NCBI RefSeq assembly: GCF_014205135.1
Contig: NZ_JACHMY010000001.1
Coordinates: forward strand, 8,556,001-8,620,000
DNA: 64,000 bases
From: Kribbella italica
GTDB lineage: Bacteria; Actinomycetota; Actinomycetes; Propionibacteriales; Kribbellaceae
Direction of reading: 5' to 3'
Shown here: one piece after another, positions 17,584 to 26,111 of the stretch
Numbering within the stretch: position 1 is the stretch's first letter
Layout: every line of letters begins with the position of its first letter
Translations under genes and position numbers: made by a program
Notes under the pieces: model-generated
Told to the model about the DNA's origin: nothing
Seen by the model: only the letters and a program-made list of their open reading frames with translations
Database searches by the model: none

Positions 17584-18479
17584 CGCCGGGTGACCCGGTA
17601 CGACGCCGCGAAGGCCTGCCCGTCGAACGCCACGTCGTCGATCCGCGGATCGTCGTGGAGCGCGATCCAGCTCCCGCCGTGCTTGGCCGAGGCCAGCCCG
17701 GCGATCACCGCGAGCTCCGGCTCGACCAGCTCGGCGAAGCTGACCGGCTGGTCGCGCTCGCCGCTCAGATGGCCGACGGTGACGTCGATGAACCGGGCGT
17801 AGAGGTCGGTCCCGCCGGCCTCGACGTGGTGAACCCCGCCGCCGTGGACGAGCGTCGCGAAGAATCCGTACCCGCCGGTCCCGGCCGGCGCCACGGCGAC
17901 CACCGCGGTGCGTCCGTCGCGCCAGCGCAGCTCCACCCGCCGGCCCTCGTCGTCGAGCGACCGGGCCGCCTCCACATCCGGACCCAGTAGTCCGGACAGC
18001 AACGAGTAGGCATGGATCCCGTAGTCGAGCGGATGGCCGTACGTCGCGGCGTACGCGGTCACCACCTCGTGACCGGTCTCCTGCCAGTCGGCGACGGCGG
18101 CCGACCAGCGCAGCGCCGAGCCGCCGCTCAGGCGCACGCCGGAGTCCGCCCAGCGGATCAGCTCGCGCAGGTCGGCGGCGCGGCCGGCGAACGGCTTGCA
18201 GAGATGGATCGGGACTCCGGCCTCGGCGAAGGGCCGGGCGCGGACCAGGTGCTTGTCCCAGTCGACGCTGTGGATGAACACGGCGTCGACCGCGCCGACC
18301 AGCTCCTCGGGGTCGTCGACGACCGACAGTCCGTGCTCCGCGGCGTACCCGCGGGTGTAGTCGTCGTCGACCACGGTCTGACCGCCGTACACGGCGACCA
18401 CCTCGTGGCCGCGCTGTCGCAGGAGCGGCAGGAAGGCTGCCGGGTGGGAGGTGTCGAGATCGACGACGCCGATGCGCAT
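17562..18479 (-). CDS. Gfo/Idh/MocA-like oxidoreductase (divergent member)
   Basis: 305 residues. The N-terminal Rossmann-like strand MRIGVVDLDTSHP lacks the usual GxGxxG, and the EKP motif is replaced by CKPF (near residue 99). The C-terminal alpha/beta domain is present. It may therefore bind a different cofactor or act on a different substrate than normal members. I chose the ATG at 18479; it is divergent from the opp operon, sharing a 153-base region. It is the first gene of the accessory island after cysM. Confidence 0.8.
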   Translation of the reverse strand: MRIGVVDLDTSHPAAFLPLLRQRGHEVVAVYGGQTVVDDDYTRGYAAEHGLSVVDDPEELVGAVDAVFIHSVDWDKHLVRARPFAEAGVPIHLCKPFAGRAADLRELIRWADSGVRLSGGSALRWSAAVADWQETGHEVVTAYAATYGHPLDYGIHAYSLLSGLLGPDVEAARSLDDEGRRVELRWRDGRTAVVAVAPAGTGGYGFFATLVHGGGVHHVEAGGTDLYARFIDVTVGHLSGERDQPVSFAELVEPELAVIAGLASAKHGGSWIALHDDPRIDDVAFDGQAFAASYRVTRRKALGLS

Positions 18480-18556
18480 GGCCAGCGACTGTATTACGGA
18501 CAAGCGAGTTGCCACAACAGTGCGCCCCGAAGTTGGAAAGCTGTTCCCGGAAGTCG

Positions 18557-18585
18557 TTGACAGCGCGCTCTCCGCGTTCTACGGT
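18557..18585 (+). promoter_or_regulatory. Probable sigma-70-type promoter of the opp operon
   Basis: TTGACA (18557-18562), a 17-base spacer and TACGGT (18580-18585), ending about 47 bases before the ATG of the binding-protein gene. The hexamers fit actinobacterial housekeeping promoters. A TTACGG element at 18494-18499 lies upstream. Confidence 0.55.
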
Positions 18586-18632
18586 CACGACCATAAGTCG
18601 AGTTCCGGACGTCAGAAAGGCGGGCACCGCAG

Positions 18633-20429
18633 ATGGGTAAGCGCGTGACTTCGATCTCGGTGCCACCGGCCGGCCCGTCGCGGAGGGACTTCTTGCGGCT
18701 GTCGGGCCTGACCACGCTGGCGCTGGGCGGGACCTCGGCGCTCAGCGGCTGCGGGCTGTTCGGCAGCGACGGGAACGAGGCGGTGGCCGGTCAGCAGCAG
18801 CTGACGATCGACTACGTCCCCGTCGAGGTGCTGGACCCGCAGCTGATCACCAACGGCATGTGGATCCTGAGCCGGGGCATCTCGGAGGGCCTGGTCGTCC
18901 AGAACGACAAGGGCGACGACGTGGTGCCCGGGGTCGCCAGTGAGTGGAAGCTGTCCGACGACCGGCTCACCTACACCTTCACGCTGCGCGACAACGCGAA
19001 GTGGTCGAACGGCGATCCGGTGGTGGCGTCGGACTTCGAGCGCTCGTACAAGCGGCTCTTCACCCCGGCCGCGTCGTCGGCCGGCGGGACGACGCTCGGC
19101 GCCAACAGCTACCAGACGACGACCGCCATCAAGGGCGGCGAGCAGTTCCTGTCCGGCGTCCTGACGGACTGGGCGCAAGTCGGGGTCAAGGCGACCGGCG
19201 ATCGTGAGCTGGTCCTGACGCTGGCCAACCCGAACCCCGACTTCCTGCTCGCGCTGACCCACCCGGCGCTGCTGCCGCTGCCGATGAACCTGGTCGAGAG
19301 CAAGCCCAAGGACTGGCAGAACCCGCCGAACTTCGTCTCCAACGGGCCGTTCACGGTGACCGAGTGGGTGGCGAACTCCCGGCTGGTCCTGGTCCCGAAC
19401 GAGAACTACTGGGACCGCGACAAGGTGAAGCTCAGCCGCATCCAGGTCAACCTCGTCGAGCCGAGCGCGGCCGCGACGGCGACCGTGTCGTACGAGAACG
19501 GCGAGACCGACCTGACCCAGGTCACCGGCGCCGACGTCCTGCGCTTCCAGAAGGACGCGAACCTGTCGAAGGAGCTGCAGCAGACCGAGAACTACAGCAT
19601 CCTGTACCTGGCCAAGCTGCGCAGCCAGCACAAGGCCCTGGACGACGTACGGGTTCGCAAGGCTCTCTCATTGGCCCTGGACCGCAAGACCCTGGCCGGC
19701 GTCTCACCCGGCCAGGAGCCTGGCGTCTCGCTCGTCACCAGCCGGACCGCGGGCTGGGACGACAGCATCGCCATCAAGGAGAACGTCGCCGAGGCCAAGG
19801 CCCTGCTGGCCGCGGCCGGCTACCCCAACGGGCAGGGGCTGCCGCCGGTCCGCATCCTGATCGGCGTCACCGACACCACGCTCGCGGACGCCATCATCGA
19901 CGTCTGGACCAAGCAGCTGGGCATCAAGGCGAGCCTCGACCACGTCGAGTCCGGCGTGTACGTCGAACGCCGGTGGGCGGTCCAGAAGGGCGACTACATC
20001 GGCTACTACTACGGCACGTTCGCCGGACTGCCGACCTGGCCCACGATGGTCGGCTCGCTCTGGTCGCCGAAGAACGTCCAGGAGCTCAGCCTGCCGAGCG
20101 ACCAGTGGCAGAAGTACCAGGCGATCCAGCAGAACAAGGACCTCAAGCCCGCCGAGCGGTCGGCGCAGTTGCAGACGATCCTGGACGGCCAGTCCTCACC
20201 GGCCGCGAAGGAGATGGCGTCACTGGTCACCAAGGCGGCCGGTGAGCCGGATGACAAGAAGCGGATCGACCTCTACAAACAGGCGGCCAAGCTGCGCGAG
20301 GAGGAGTACCTCTACCTCCCGGTGCTCTGGCAGAGCCTGTACCACGCGGTCAAGCCCAAGGTCCAAGGCCTGAAGCTGCGGGCCTACCCGGACTACTTCT
20401 ACTTCAAGTCGATGGGCGTAGGGAGCTGA
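18633..20429 (+). CDS. Family 5 (Opp/Dpp-type) ABC substrate-binding lipoprotein
   Basis: 598 residues. A Tat motif (SRRDFLRLSG) and a lipobox LSGC (about residues 41-44) place it outside the membrane with a lipid anchor. The family 5 fold is shown by LTYTFTLRDNAKWSNGDPVVASDFERS (quoted in parts: LTYTFTLRDN, NGDPVVASDF) and by VRKALSLALDRK. First gene of a five-gene transporter operon. Ligands of this family include peptides, oligosaccharides, nickel and opines; the enzymes downstream suggest an amino sugar or glycan fragment. Confidence 0.92.
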   Translation: MGKRVTSISVPPAGPSRRDFLRLSGLTTLALGGTSALSGCGLFGSDGNEAVAGQQQLTIDYVPVEVLDPQLITNGMWILSRGISEGLVVQNDKGDDVVPGVASEWKLSDDRLTYTFTLRDNAKWSNGDPVVASDFERSYKRLFTPAASSAGGTTLGANSYQTTTAIKGGEQFLSGVLTDWAQVGVKATGDRELVLTLANPNPDFLLALTHPALLPLPMNLVESKPKDWQNPPNFVSNGPFTVTEWVANSRLVLVPNENYWDRDKVKLSRIQVNLVEPSAAATATVSYENGETDLTQVTGADVLRFQKDANLSKELQQTENYSILYLAKLRSQHKALDDVRVRKALSLALDRKTLAGVSPGQEPGVSLVTSRTAGWDDSIAIKENVAEAKALLAAAGYPNGQGLPPVRILIGVTDTTLADAIIDVWTKQLGIKASLDHVESGVYVERRWAVQKGDYIGYYYGTFAGLPTWPTMVGSLWSPKNVQELSLPSDQWQKYQAIQQNKDLKPAERSAQLQTILDGQSSPAAKEMASLVTKAAGEPDDKKRIDLYKQAAKLREEEYLYLPVLWQSLYHAVKPKVQGLKLRAYPDYFYFKSMGVGS

Positions 20430-20431
20430 GA

Positions 20432-21409
20432 GTGGGATTCGCCGCGTACCTCGGCAAGAGGATAGTCCGGCTGGTCCTGTCGCTGCTCGCGGTCTCGGTG
20501 CTCACCTTCACCCTGCTGCAACTTGCCCCGGGCAACTTCGCGGACCTGCAACGGGTGAACAGCGGAGCGACCAACTTCGGCGGCGTCGGGACCGAGTCGG
20601 TGGTCGGCGAGCTGGCGTCGAGGTACGGCGACGACGTACCGATGTGGAAGCAGTACCTGATCTTCATGAAGGGCGCGCTGCAGTGGGACTTCGGCCCGTC
20701 GTACAAGTACGCGAGCCGGGACGTGCAGGACATCATCGCCGAGGCCTTCCCGGTCTCGGCCACGCTGGCCCTGATCGCGGTGGTGCTGGCGTTGCTGATC
20801 GCGGTGCCGATCGGTGTGTTCGCGGCGCTGCGGCACAACTCCAAGACCGACCACGGCACGATGTTCCTGGTCACCCTGGGCCACGCGCTGCCGAGCTACC
20901 TCACCGCGGCGTTCCTGATCCTGCTGTTCTCCGCGACGCTGAAATGGCTGCCGTCCGGAGGCTGGAGCGGGCCGGCCAACCTGGTGCTACCCGTCCTGGC
21001 ACTGAGTCTCGGGCCGGCCGCCGTGCTGGCGCGGTACGTACGGTCGAGCATGCTCGAGACCCTGCGCGAGGAGTACGTCACGGCGGCGCTGGCCAAGGGC
21101 GGTCCGCCGCGGACCGTGATCGTGCGGCACGTTCTGCGCAACTCCCTGATCCCGCTGGTCACCGTCGTCGGACCGTTGCTGGCGGCCCTGATGACCGGCA
21201 CGGTCTTCGTCGAGGCGCTGCTGCGCATCCCCGGGCTCGGCCTGTACTTCGCGAACGCGGCGGCCAGCCGGGACATGCCGTTGCTGATGGGCACCGCGCT
21301 GTTCTTCGCGCTGATCCTGATGGTCACGAACCTGGTGGTCGATCTGGTGTACGGCGTTCTCGATCCCCGCATTCGCAGCGAAGGAGGTGGGTCCCATCAC
21401 GGACATTGA
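20432..21409 (+). CDS. ABC transporter permease, OppB/DppB type
   Basis: 325 residues with six expected membrane segments. The first is IVRLVLSLLAVSVLTFTLLQL, one residue longer than usual to quote; key parts are RIVRLVLSLLAV and FTLLQLAPG. The C-terminal VEALLRIPGLG motif is the coupling loop region of this family. It follows the binding-protein gene after 2 bases and overlaps the next permease by 23 bases. Confidence 0.93.
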   Translation: MGFAAYLGKRIVRLVLSLLAVSVLTFTLLQLAPGNFADLQRVNSGATNFGGVGTESVVGELASRYGDDVPMWKQYLIFMKGALQWDFGPSYKYASRDVQDIIAEAFPVSATLALIAVVLALLIAVPIGVFAALRHNSKTDHGTMFLVTLGHALPSYLTAAFLILLFSATLKWLPSGGWSGPANLVLPVLALSLGPAAVLARYVRSSMLETLREEYVTAALAKGGPPRTVIVRHVLRNSLIPLVTVVGPLLAALMTGTVFVEALLRIPGLGLYFANAAASRDMPLLMGTALFFALILMVTNLVVDLVYGVLDPRIRSEGGGSHHGH

Positions 21410-22340
21410 CGGCGGCAAGGCCGCAGAAGTTGCCATCGGCAACACTGTCGAGGAGCCGGTCGTGGCGGCCGCCGGGCCCCAGGCGACCCGCGCCCGCGGG
21501 CCGTGGGCCCGGGCCTGGGGCAGGTTCCGGCAGCACCGGCTGGCGTTCGGCAGCCTGATCTTCGCCGCGCTGCTGGTCGTGGTGGCACTCGCGGCGCCAC
21601 TGATCGCGCCGTACGGCTACGGCGAGACCGACGTCGCGAACAAGCTGGCCGGGCCGGGCTTCGACGGGCACCTGCTGGGCACCGACCTGCTCGGCCGCGA
21701 CATCCTCAGCCGGCTCATCTACGGTCTGCGCACCGCGCTGACCGTCGCCTTCGGCGCCGAACTGACCGCGCTCGCGCTGGCCCTGATCATCGGTCTGGCC
21801 GCGGGGTACCTCGGCGGGCGGGTCGAGTCGGTGCTGATGGCGGGCACCGACGTGATGTACGCGTTCCCCAGCTACCTGTTCGCCGTCGTGATGGTGACCG
21901 TGCTCGGCCGCAGCGTCTTCGCGCTGGTGGTCGCGATCGGCATCGCCTCATGGGTCACCCAGGCGCGCCTGGTGCGCGCGCAGGTGATGACGCTGAAACA
22001 GCGCGAGTACGTCGAGGCGGCCCGGTCGATGGGCGCGAAGGGCGCGACGATCGCCGTCCGCTACATCCTGCCCAACGCGATCGGCCCGATCCTCGTCACC
22101 ACGAGCTTCGCGATTCCGGCCGCGATCGCCGCCGAGGCCGGCCTGGCGCTGCTCGGGCTCGGCGTACAGCCTCCGACGCCGTCCTGGGGAGCGATGATCA
22201 GCGAGGGCAGCCGGTACCTGCTGGCGGCACCGCACATGCTGGTGGCCCCGGCCGTCCTGTTCGCCCTCACCCTGCTCGCCTTCACCTGGATCGGCGACGG
22301 GCTGCGGGACGCGTTCGACTCGAGTGGGGAGCAGCGATGA
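21387..22340 (+). CDS. ABC transporter permease, OppC/DppC type
   Basis: 317 residues. An N-terminal cytoplasmic region of about 45 residues precedes the first membrane span (FGSLIFAALLVVVALAAPLI). HLLGTDLLGRDILSRLIYG and the EAARSMGAKGATIAVRYILP coupling loop are hallmark OppC sequences. The GTG start lies within the end of the OppB-type gene. It ends with an ATGA overlap to the first ATPase gene. Confidence 0.93.
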   Translation: MGPITDIDGGKAAEVAIGNTVEEPVVAAAGPQATRARGPWARAWGRFRQHRLAFGSLIFAALLVVVALAAPLIAPYGYGETDVANKLAGPGFDGHLLGTDLLGRDILSRLIYGLRTALTVAFGAELTALALALIIGLAAGYLGGRVESVLMAGTDVMYAFPSYLFAVVMVTVLGRSVFALVVAIGIASWVTQARLVRAQVMTLKQREYVEAARSMGAKGATIAVRYILPNAIGPILVTTSFAIPAAIAAEAGLALLGLGVQPPTPSWGAMISEGSRYLLAAPHMLVAPAVLFALTLLAFTWIGDGLRDAFDSSGEQR

Positions 22341-23320
22341 CCGGGCGGGACGACGTGCTGCTCGGCGTACGGAATCTGCGGACGGCGTTCCAGCGCAGCG
22401 ACGGGGAGCCGCTGACCGCGGTCGACGGCGTGACCTTCGACGTCCGTCCCGGCCAGGCGCTGGCCATCGTCGGGGAGAGCGGCAGCGGCAAGAGCATCAC
22501 CGTTCGCAGCGTGCTGCGCGTGCTGCCGAAGACCGCGCGGGTGACCAGTGGCGAGGCGCACTTCGGTGGGCGCGACCTGCTGACGCTCAGCGAGAAGGAG
22601 ATGCGCCGCATCCGCGGCCGCGAGATCGGCATGGTCTTCCAGAGCGCGATGGAGGCGATGAACCCGACGCTGACGCTCGAACGTCAGCTGACCGAGCACC
22701 TGCTCTGGCACGGCCTGTGCACCAAGGCGGAGGCGCGGAAGCGGGCCGTGCAGGCCCTCGGCGACGTCGGCATCCCCGAGCCCGAGAAGCGCATCCGCAC
22801 CTACCCGTTCCAGCTGTCCGGCGGGATGCGGCAGCGGGCGATGATCGCGATGGCGATGGTGACCCGGCCCGCGCTGCTGATCGCCGACGAGCCGACCACC
22901 GCGGTCGACGTCACCGTGCAGCGGCAGATCCTCGAGCTGCTGGCCGGGCTGAAGGAGTCCGGGACCGGCATCATCATGATCACCCACGACCTGGGCGTCG
23001 CGCGCTCGTTCTGCGACGACGCCGTCGTGATGTACGCCGGCCGCGTGGTCGAGCGGGCCCCGACCCGCGAGCTGCTCGACGAACCACGCCATCCCTACAC
23101 GGTCGGGCTGATCGGGTCGAGTGTGGAGGTCGGTGGGCGCGGCCTGCCGCTCGCGCCGATCCCGGGCAGCCCGCCGGACCTCAGCCGAAGGCCCGAGGGG
23201 TGCTCGTTCCATCCGCGGTGCTCGCGGGCCGAGCGGCCGAGGTGCCACACCGAGCAGGAGATCCTCAGCATCGGCCCCGGCCGCCAGGCCGCCTGCTGGA
23301 AGGTGACGTCCGATGCCTGA
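22337..23320 (+). CDS. ABC transporter ATPase, OppD/DppD type
   Basis: 327 residues. Walker A GESGSGKS, signature LSGGMRQRAMIAMA, Walker B LLIADEPTTAVDV and the switch His in MITHDLG are intact. The C-terminal extension has the CSFHPRCSRAERPRC cysteine cluster that binds iron-sulfur in this subfamily. It starts inside the stop of OppC and overlaps the next ATPase by 8 bases. Confidence 0.94.
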   Translation: MTGRDDVLLGVRNLRTAFQRSDGEPLTAVDGVTFDVRPGQALAIVGESGSGKSITVRSVLRVLPKTARVTSGEAHFGGRDLLTLSEKEMRRIRGREIGMVFQSAMEAMNPTLTLERQLTEHLLWHGLCTKAEARKRAVQALGDVGIPEPEKRIRTYPFQLSGGMRQRAMIAMAMVTRPALLIADEPTTAVDVTVQRQILELLAGLKESGTGIIMITHDLGVARSFCDDAVVMYAGRVVERAPTRELLDEPRHPYTVGLIGSSVEVGGRGLPLAPIPGSPPDLSRRPEGCSFHPRCSRAERPRCHTEQEILSIGPGRQAACWKVTSDA

Positions 23321-24107
23321 ACAGAGTCCGAGCCCGGTGCTGGTCCGCGCCGAGTCGGTCACGAAGGTCTTCTCGACCCGGGCGGGTGACGTCCGCGCCG
23401 TCGACGACGTCAGTCTCGGCATCCGCCGCGGCGAGACCCTGGGGCTGGTCGGGGAGAGCGGCAGCGGCAAGTCGACGATGGCGCGGATCGTGATGGGCCT
23501 CCAGGCCTGCACCAGCGGCCGCGTGCTGTTCGACGGCCAGGACCTGGCCGCGCTCCCGGCGCGGGAGCTGCGGGAGGTGCGCCCGCGGCTGCAGATGGTC
23601 TTCCAGAACCCGTACGGCTCCCTGCTCCCGCACTTCACCGCGATCGCCAACGTGACCGAACCGTTGCGGCTGCACGGCCGCGACGACAAGTCCGTACGCC
23701 GGGACAAGGGCATGGAGCTGCTGGAGCTGGTCGGGATCAACCCGCGGCACGCGGACCTGTACCCGCGGCAGTTCTCCGGTGGCCAGCAGCAACGGATCGC
23801 GATCGCCCGGGCGCTGGCCCTGGAGCCCGACCTGCTGGTCTGCGACGAGCCGACGTCGTCGCTCGACGTCTCGATCCAGGCGCAGATCCTGGAGCTGTTC
23901 ATGGACCTGCGCGCGAAGCTCGGGCTCACCTGCCTGTTCATCTCGCACAACCTCGCGGTGGTCGAGCGGCTGGCCGACCGGGTCGCGGTGATGCACCACG
24001 GCCGCGTCGTCGAGGAGAGCGCGACCGAGGAGCTGTTCAGCAGCCCGCAGGAGGACTACACCAAGCAGCTCCTGGACGCCGTACTTCCCGTACGGCGTGA
24101 CGTCTGA
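23313..24107 (+). CDS. ABC transporter ATPase, OppF/DppF type, short C-terminus
   Basis: 264 residues. Walker A GESGSGKST, signature FSGGQQQRIAIARA, Walker B LLVCDEPTSSLDV and ISHNLAVVE are intact. It ends soon after the SPQEDYTKQLL motif, so it lacks the cysteine-bearing extension found in most OppF proteins of about 320 residues. A perfect hairpin is encoded in its last codons (24076-24098). The stop is one base from the stop of the convergent oxidoreductase. Confidence 0.93.
   Translation: MPEQSPSPVLVRAESVTKVFSTRAGDVRAVDDVSLGIRRGETLGLVGESGSGKSTMARIVMGLQACTSGRVLFDGQDLAALPARELREVRPRLQMVFQNPYGSLLPHFTAIANVTEPLRLHGRDDKSVRRDKGMELLELVGINPRHADLYPRQFSGGQQQRIAIARALALEPDLLVCDEPTSSLDVSIQAQILELFMDLRAKLGLTCLFISHNLAVVERLADRVAVMHHGRVVEESATEELFSSPQEDYTKQLLDAVLPVRRDV
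24076..24098. terminator. Terminator hairpin embedded in the end of the OppF-type gene
   Basis: ACGCCGTAC (24076-24084), loop TTCCC, GTACGGCGT (24090-24098). The 9-bp stem is perfect. Only one base separates the two convergent stop codons, so coding sequence seems to double as a bidirectional transcription stop. Confidence 0.55.
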
Positions 24108-24108
24108 G

Positions 24109-25086
24109 CTACCAGGTCTGAGGTTCCCCGCCGGTGTCGGCACTGAGTTGGGCCAGCAGCGCGATCCGGGTCGCTGCCAGGCTCTCCGCGGTGCCGACCT
24201 CCGGGCGGCGGCCCTCGGCCAGCGCTGTCAGGAACTCCTCGGCCGGCCGGACGGGACGCCCCAGAGCAGGGCTCCAGACGTCGCGGTCGTGGGTCACCAC
24301 GTCGAGCGTTCCCCGGGCCCAGTCGAGCTCGGCCGTGCCCGCCGTACCGGTCAGGCGCATCCGGTAGTGACCGTGGTACGCCGAGGCCGCCGGCCACATC
24401 CAGTGCGCCTCGATCGTCGCGGTCACGGCGCCGGCCCCGAGCAGGACCGCGCCGTTGTCGGAGAAGCCGGGACGGTCCGGCAATGAGCAGTTTCCGGCCC
24501 GCCCGGCAACGGTTCCGGCGCTCGCGCCGGACAGCGCCAGGACGAGGTCGATGTCGTGGACGGCGAGGTCGCCGAGGATCCCGCCGTACCGGGCGCGGTC
24601 GAAGAACCAGTCCGGCCGGGACGCGTAGTTGAGCTTGTGCGGTCCGGTCGACGCGACCAGGGCCAGGTCGCCGAGGATGCCGTCGGCAACCAATTGCCGG
24701 GCGGCGACGGTCACCGGGTACCCGCGCTTCTCGAACATGACCGACACCGTGCGGTCGGCCGCCTGCGCCGCCGCGGTGATCCGGTCGAGGTCGGCGAGCG
24801 TCGTACACAAGGGCTTGTCGGCCAGCACGTGCGCGCCTCGGTGCAGGGCCGCGACGACGACGTCCGCCCGGGCGCCGTACTCACCGCAGACCGCAATCAC
24901 GTCGACGTCGGGCAGCTCCTCGTGGGACGCGTACACCGGTACGCCGAGACCGGCGGCGTACCGCGCGGCCGCGGCCGGGTCCGGCTCGCTGACTCCGACG
25001 AGCTCGACGTCCGGCTGGTGGGGCAGCTCGGACAGGACGTAGTCGACATGGGGATGTGCGGTCCCCGCGAGGGCGAGGCGGATCAT
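24109..25086 (-). CDS. Gfo/Idh/MocA oxidoreductase (second in the operon)
   Basis: 325 residues. Rossmann start MIRLALAGTAHPHVDYVLSE, where the glycine motif is weak (GTAHPH). LADKPLCTT replaces the common EKP with DKP, keeping the catalytic Lys. GILGDLAVHDIDLVLAL matches the substrate-domain helix with the conserved DxxxH-type residues. The start overlaps the end of the preceding oxidoreductase by 4 bases, and both are co-transcribed with an aminotransferase. The likely role is NAD(P)-dependent oxidation of a sugar or cyclitol hydroxyl group. Confidence 0.88.
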   Translation of the reverse strand: MIRLALAGTAHPHVDYVLSELPHQPDVELVGVSEPDPAAAARYAAGLGVPVYASHEELPDVDVIAVCGEYGARADVVVAALHRGAHVLADKPLCTTLADLDRITAAAQAADRTVSVMFEKRGYPVTVAARQLVADGILGDLALVASTGPHKLNYASRPDWFFDRARYGGILGDLAVHDIDLVLALSGASAGTVAGRAGNCSLPDRPGFSDNGAVLLGAGAVTATIEAHWMWPAASAYHGHYRMRLTGTAGTAELDWARGTLDVVTHDRDVWSPALGRPVRPAEEFLTALAEGRRPEVGTAESLAATRIALLAQLSADTGGEPQTW

Positions 25087-26111
25087 CGAGGCTCCGGAAG
25101 GGTGACGGCGCGCCCGGTCCGGCACGCCTCGTAGATCCCGCACAGCAGCTGCACGGTGCGCAGTCCGTCGTGGCCGGTGACGGCGGGATCGCGGCCGTCC
25201 CGCCAGGCGCCGAGGATGTCGCGCCACTGGTCGAGGTGGCCGGCGTCGCCGATCGCGGCCGGGTCGGACGAGCCGGCCGCGACGGCCGAGACCTGCGCGG
25301 GCCGTCGTACGCCGTCGAACTCCCAGCGGGTGATCTCGGTGTGGGTGATCTCGAGAACGCCTGTACTGGTGAAGATCGTGAGCCGCGCCGGATCCCCGGG
25401 CCGGGTGGCCGTCGTGGTCACGGCCGTCCCGAGAGCGCCCGACGCGAACCGCAGGGTGGCGACGGTGGTGTCCTCGGCGTCCATGCCGGACCCCAGCGTC
25501 GCGTACTGCCCGGTGACCGCGCCGACCGGGCCGAGGAACCACTGGAGGAGGTCGAGGTTGTGCAGGCCCTGGTTCATCAGCGACCCGCCGCCGTCCGCAA
25601 GCGATCTGCGCCAGTCCGCGTGCGCGTAGTACGCCGCGTCGCGGTACCAGTGCACGAACGTCTCGCCGAGGAGCGGGCGGCCGAGGGCGCCGGCGTCGAG
25701 GAGCCGCTTGACCGCGACGTTCTGCGACTCCAGCCGGCGCTGGGCGATGACAGCGACCATCAGCCCCCGCTGGTCGCCCAGCCGGACGATCTCCTCGGCC
25801 GTCGCGGCGTCGACCGCGAGCGGCTTCTCGACGACCACGGCTTTGCCGGCCCACAACGCGGCGAGGGCCTGCGGGCCGTGGGCGCCACTCGGACTCGTGA
25901 TGGCGACGAGGTCCACGTCCGGGTGGGTCAGCACCTCGTCCGCCGGCAGGTGCGCGGCGGCGTCCAGGCCGAGCTCGGTCAGGACCGCCGGGCTCCCGCC
26001 GCTGACGGCGACGACGACGGCCTGGTCGGACAACTGGGTCAGCACTCTGGCGTGGGTCCGGCCGATGCTGCCGAGCCCGACGATGCCGACGCGGGGCCGC
26101 GCGGATCCCAC
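25083..26111 (-). CDS. Gfo/Idh/MocA oxidoreductase (first in the pair)
   Basis: 342 residues. A classic NAD(P) motif GIVGLGSIGRTHA lies near residues 9-21, VVVEKPLAVD near 90-100 carries the catalytic Lys, and GGGSLMNQGLHNLDLLQWFLG holds the conserved His in parts GSLMNQGLHNLDL. It follows the DegT aminotransferase immediately and precedes a second Gfo/Idh gene with a 4-base overlap. Pairs of these enzymes with DegT proteins interconvert hydroxyl, keto and amino groups on sugars or cyclitols. Confidence 0.92.
   Translation of the reverse strand: MGSARPRVGIVGLGSIGRTHARVLTQLSDQAVVVAVSGGSPAVLTELGLDAAAHLPADEVLTHPDVDLVAITSPSGAHGPQALAALWAGKAVVVEKPLAVDAATAEEIVRLGDQRGLMVAVIAQRRLESQNVAVKRLLDAGALGRPLLGETFVHWYRDAAYYAHADWRRSLADGGGSLMNQGLHNLDLLQWFLGPVGAVTGQYATLGSGMDAEDTTVATLRFASGALGTAVTTTATRPGDPARLTIFTSTGVLEITHTEITRWEFDGVRRPAQVSAVAAGSSDPAAIGDAGHLDQWRDILGAWRDGRDPAVTGHDGLRTVQLLCGIYEACRTGRAVTLPEPR

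Noticed and set aside
24109..25854. Long frame of 581 codons covering two oxidoreductase genes on the minus strand
   Set aside because: The first 256 codons lie in another frame over the well-supported upstream Gfo/Idh gene. The real gene starts at 25086, with a 4-base overlap.
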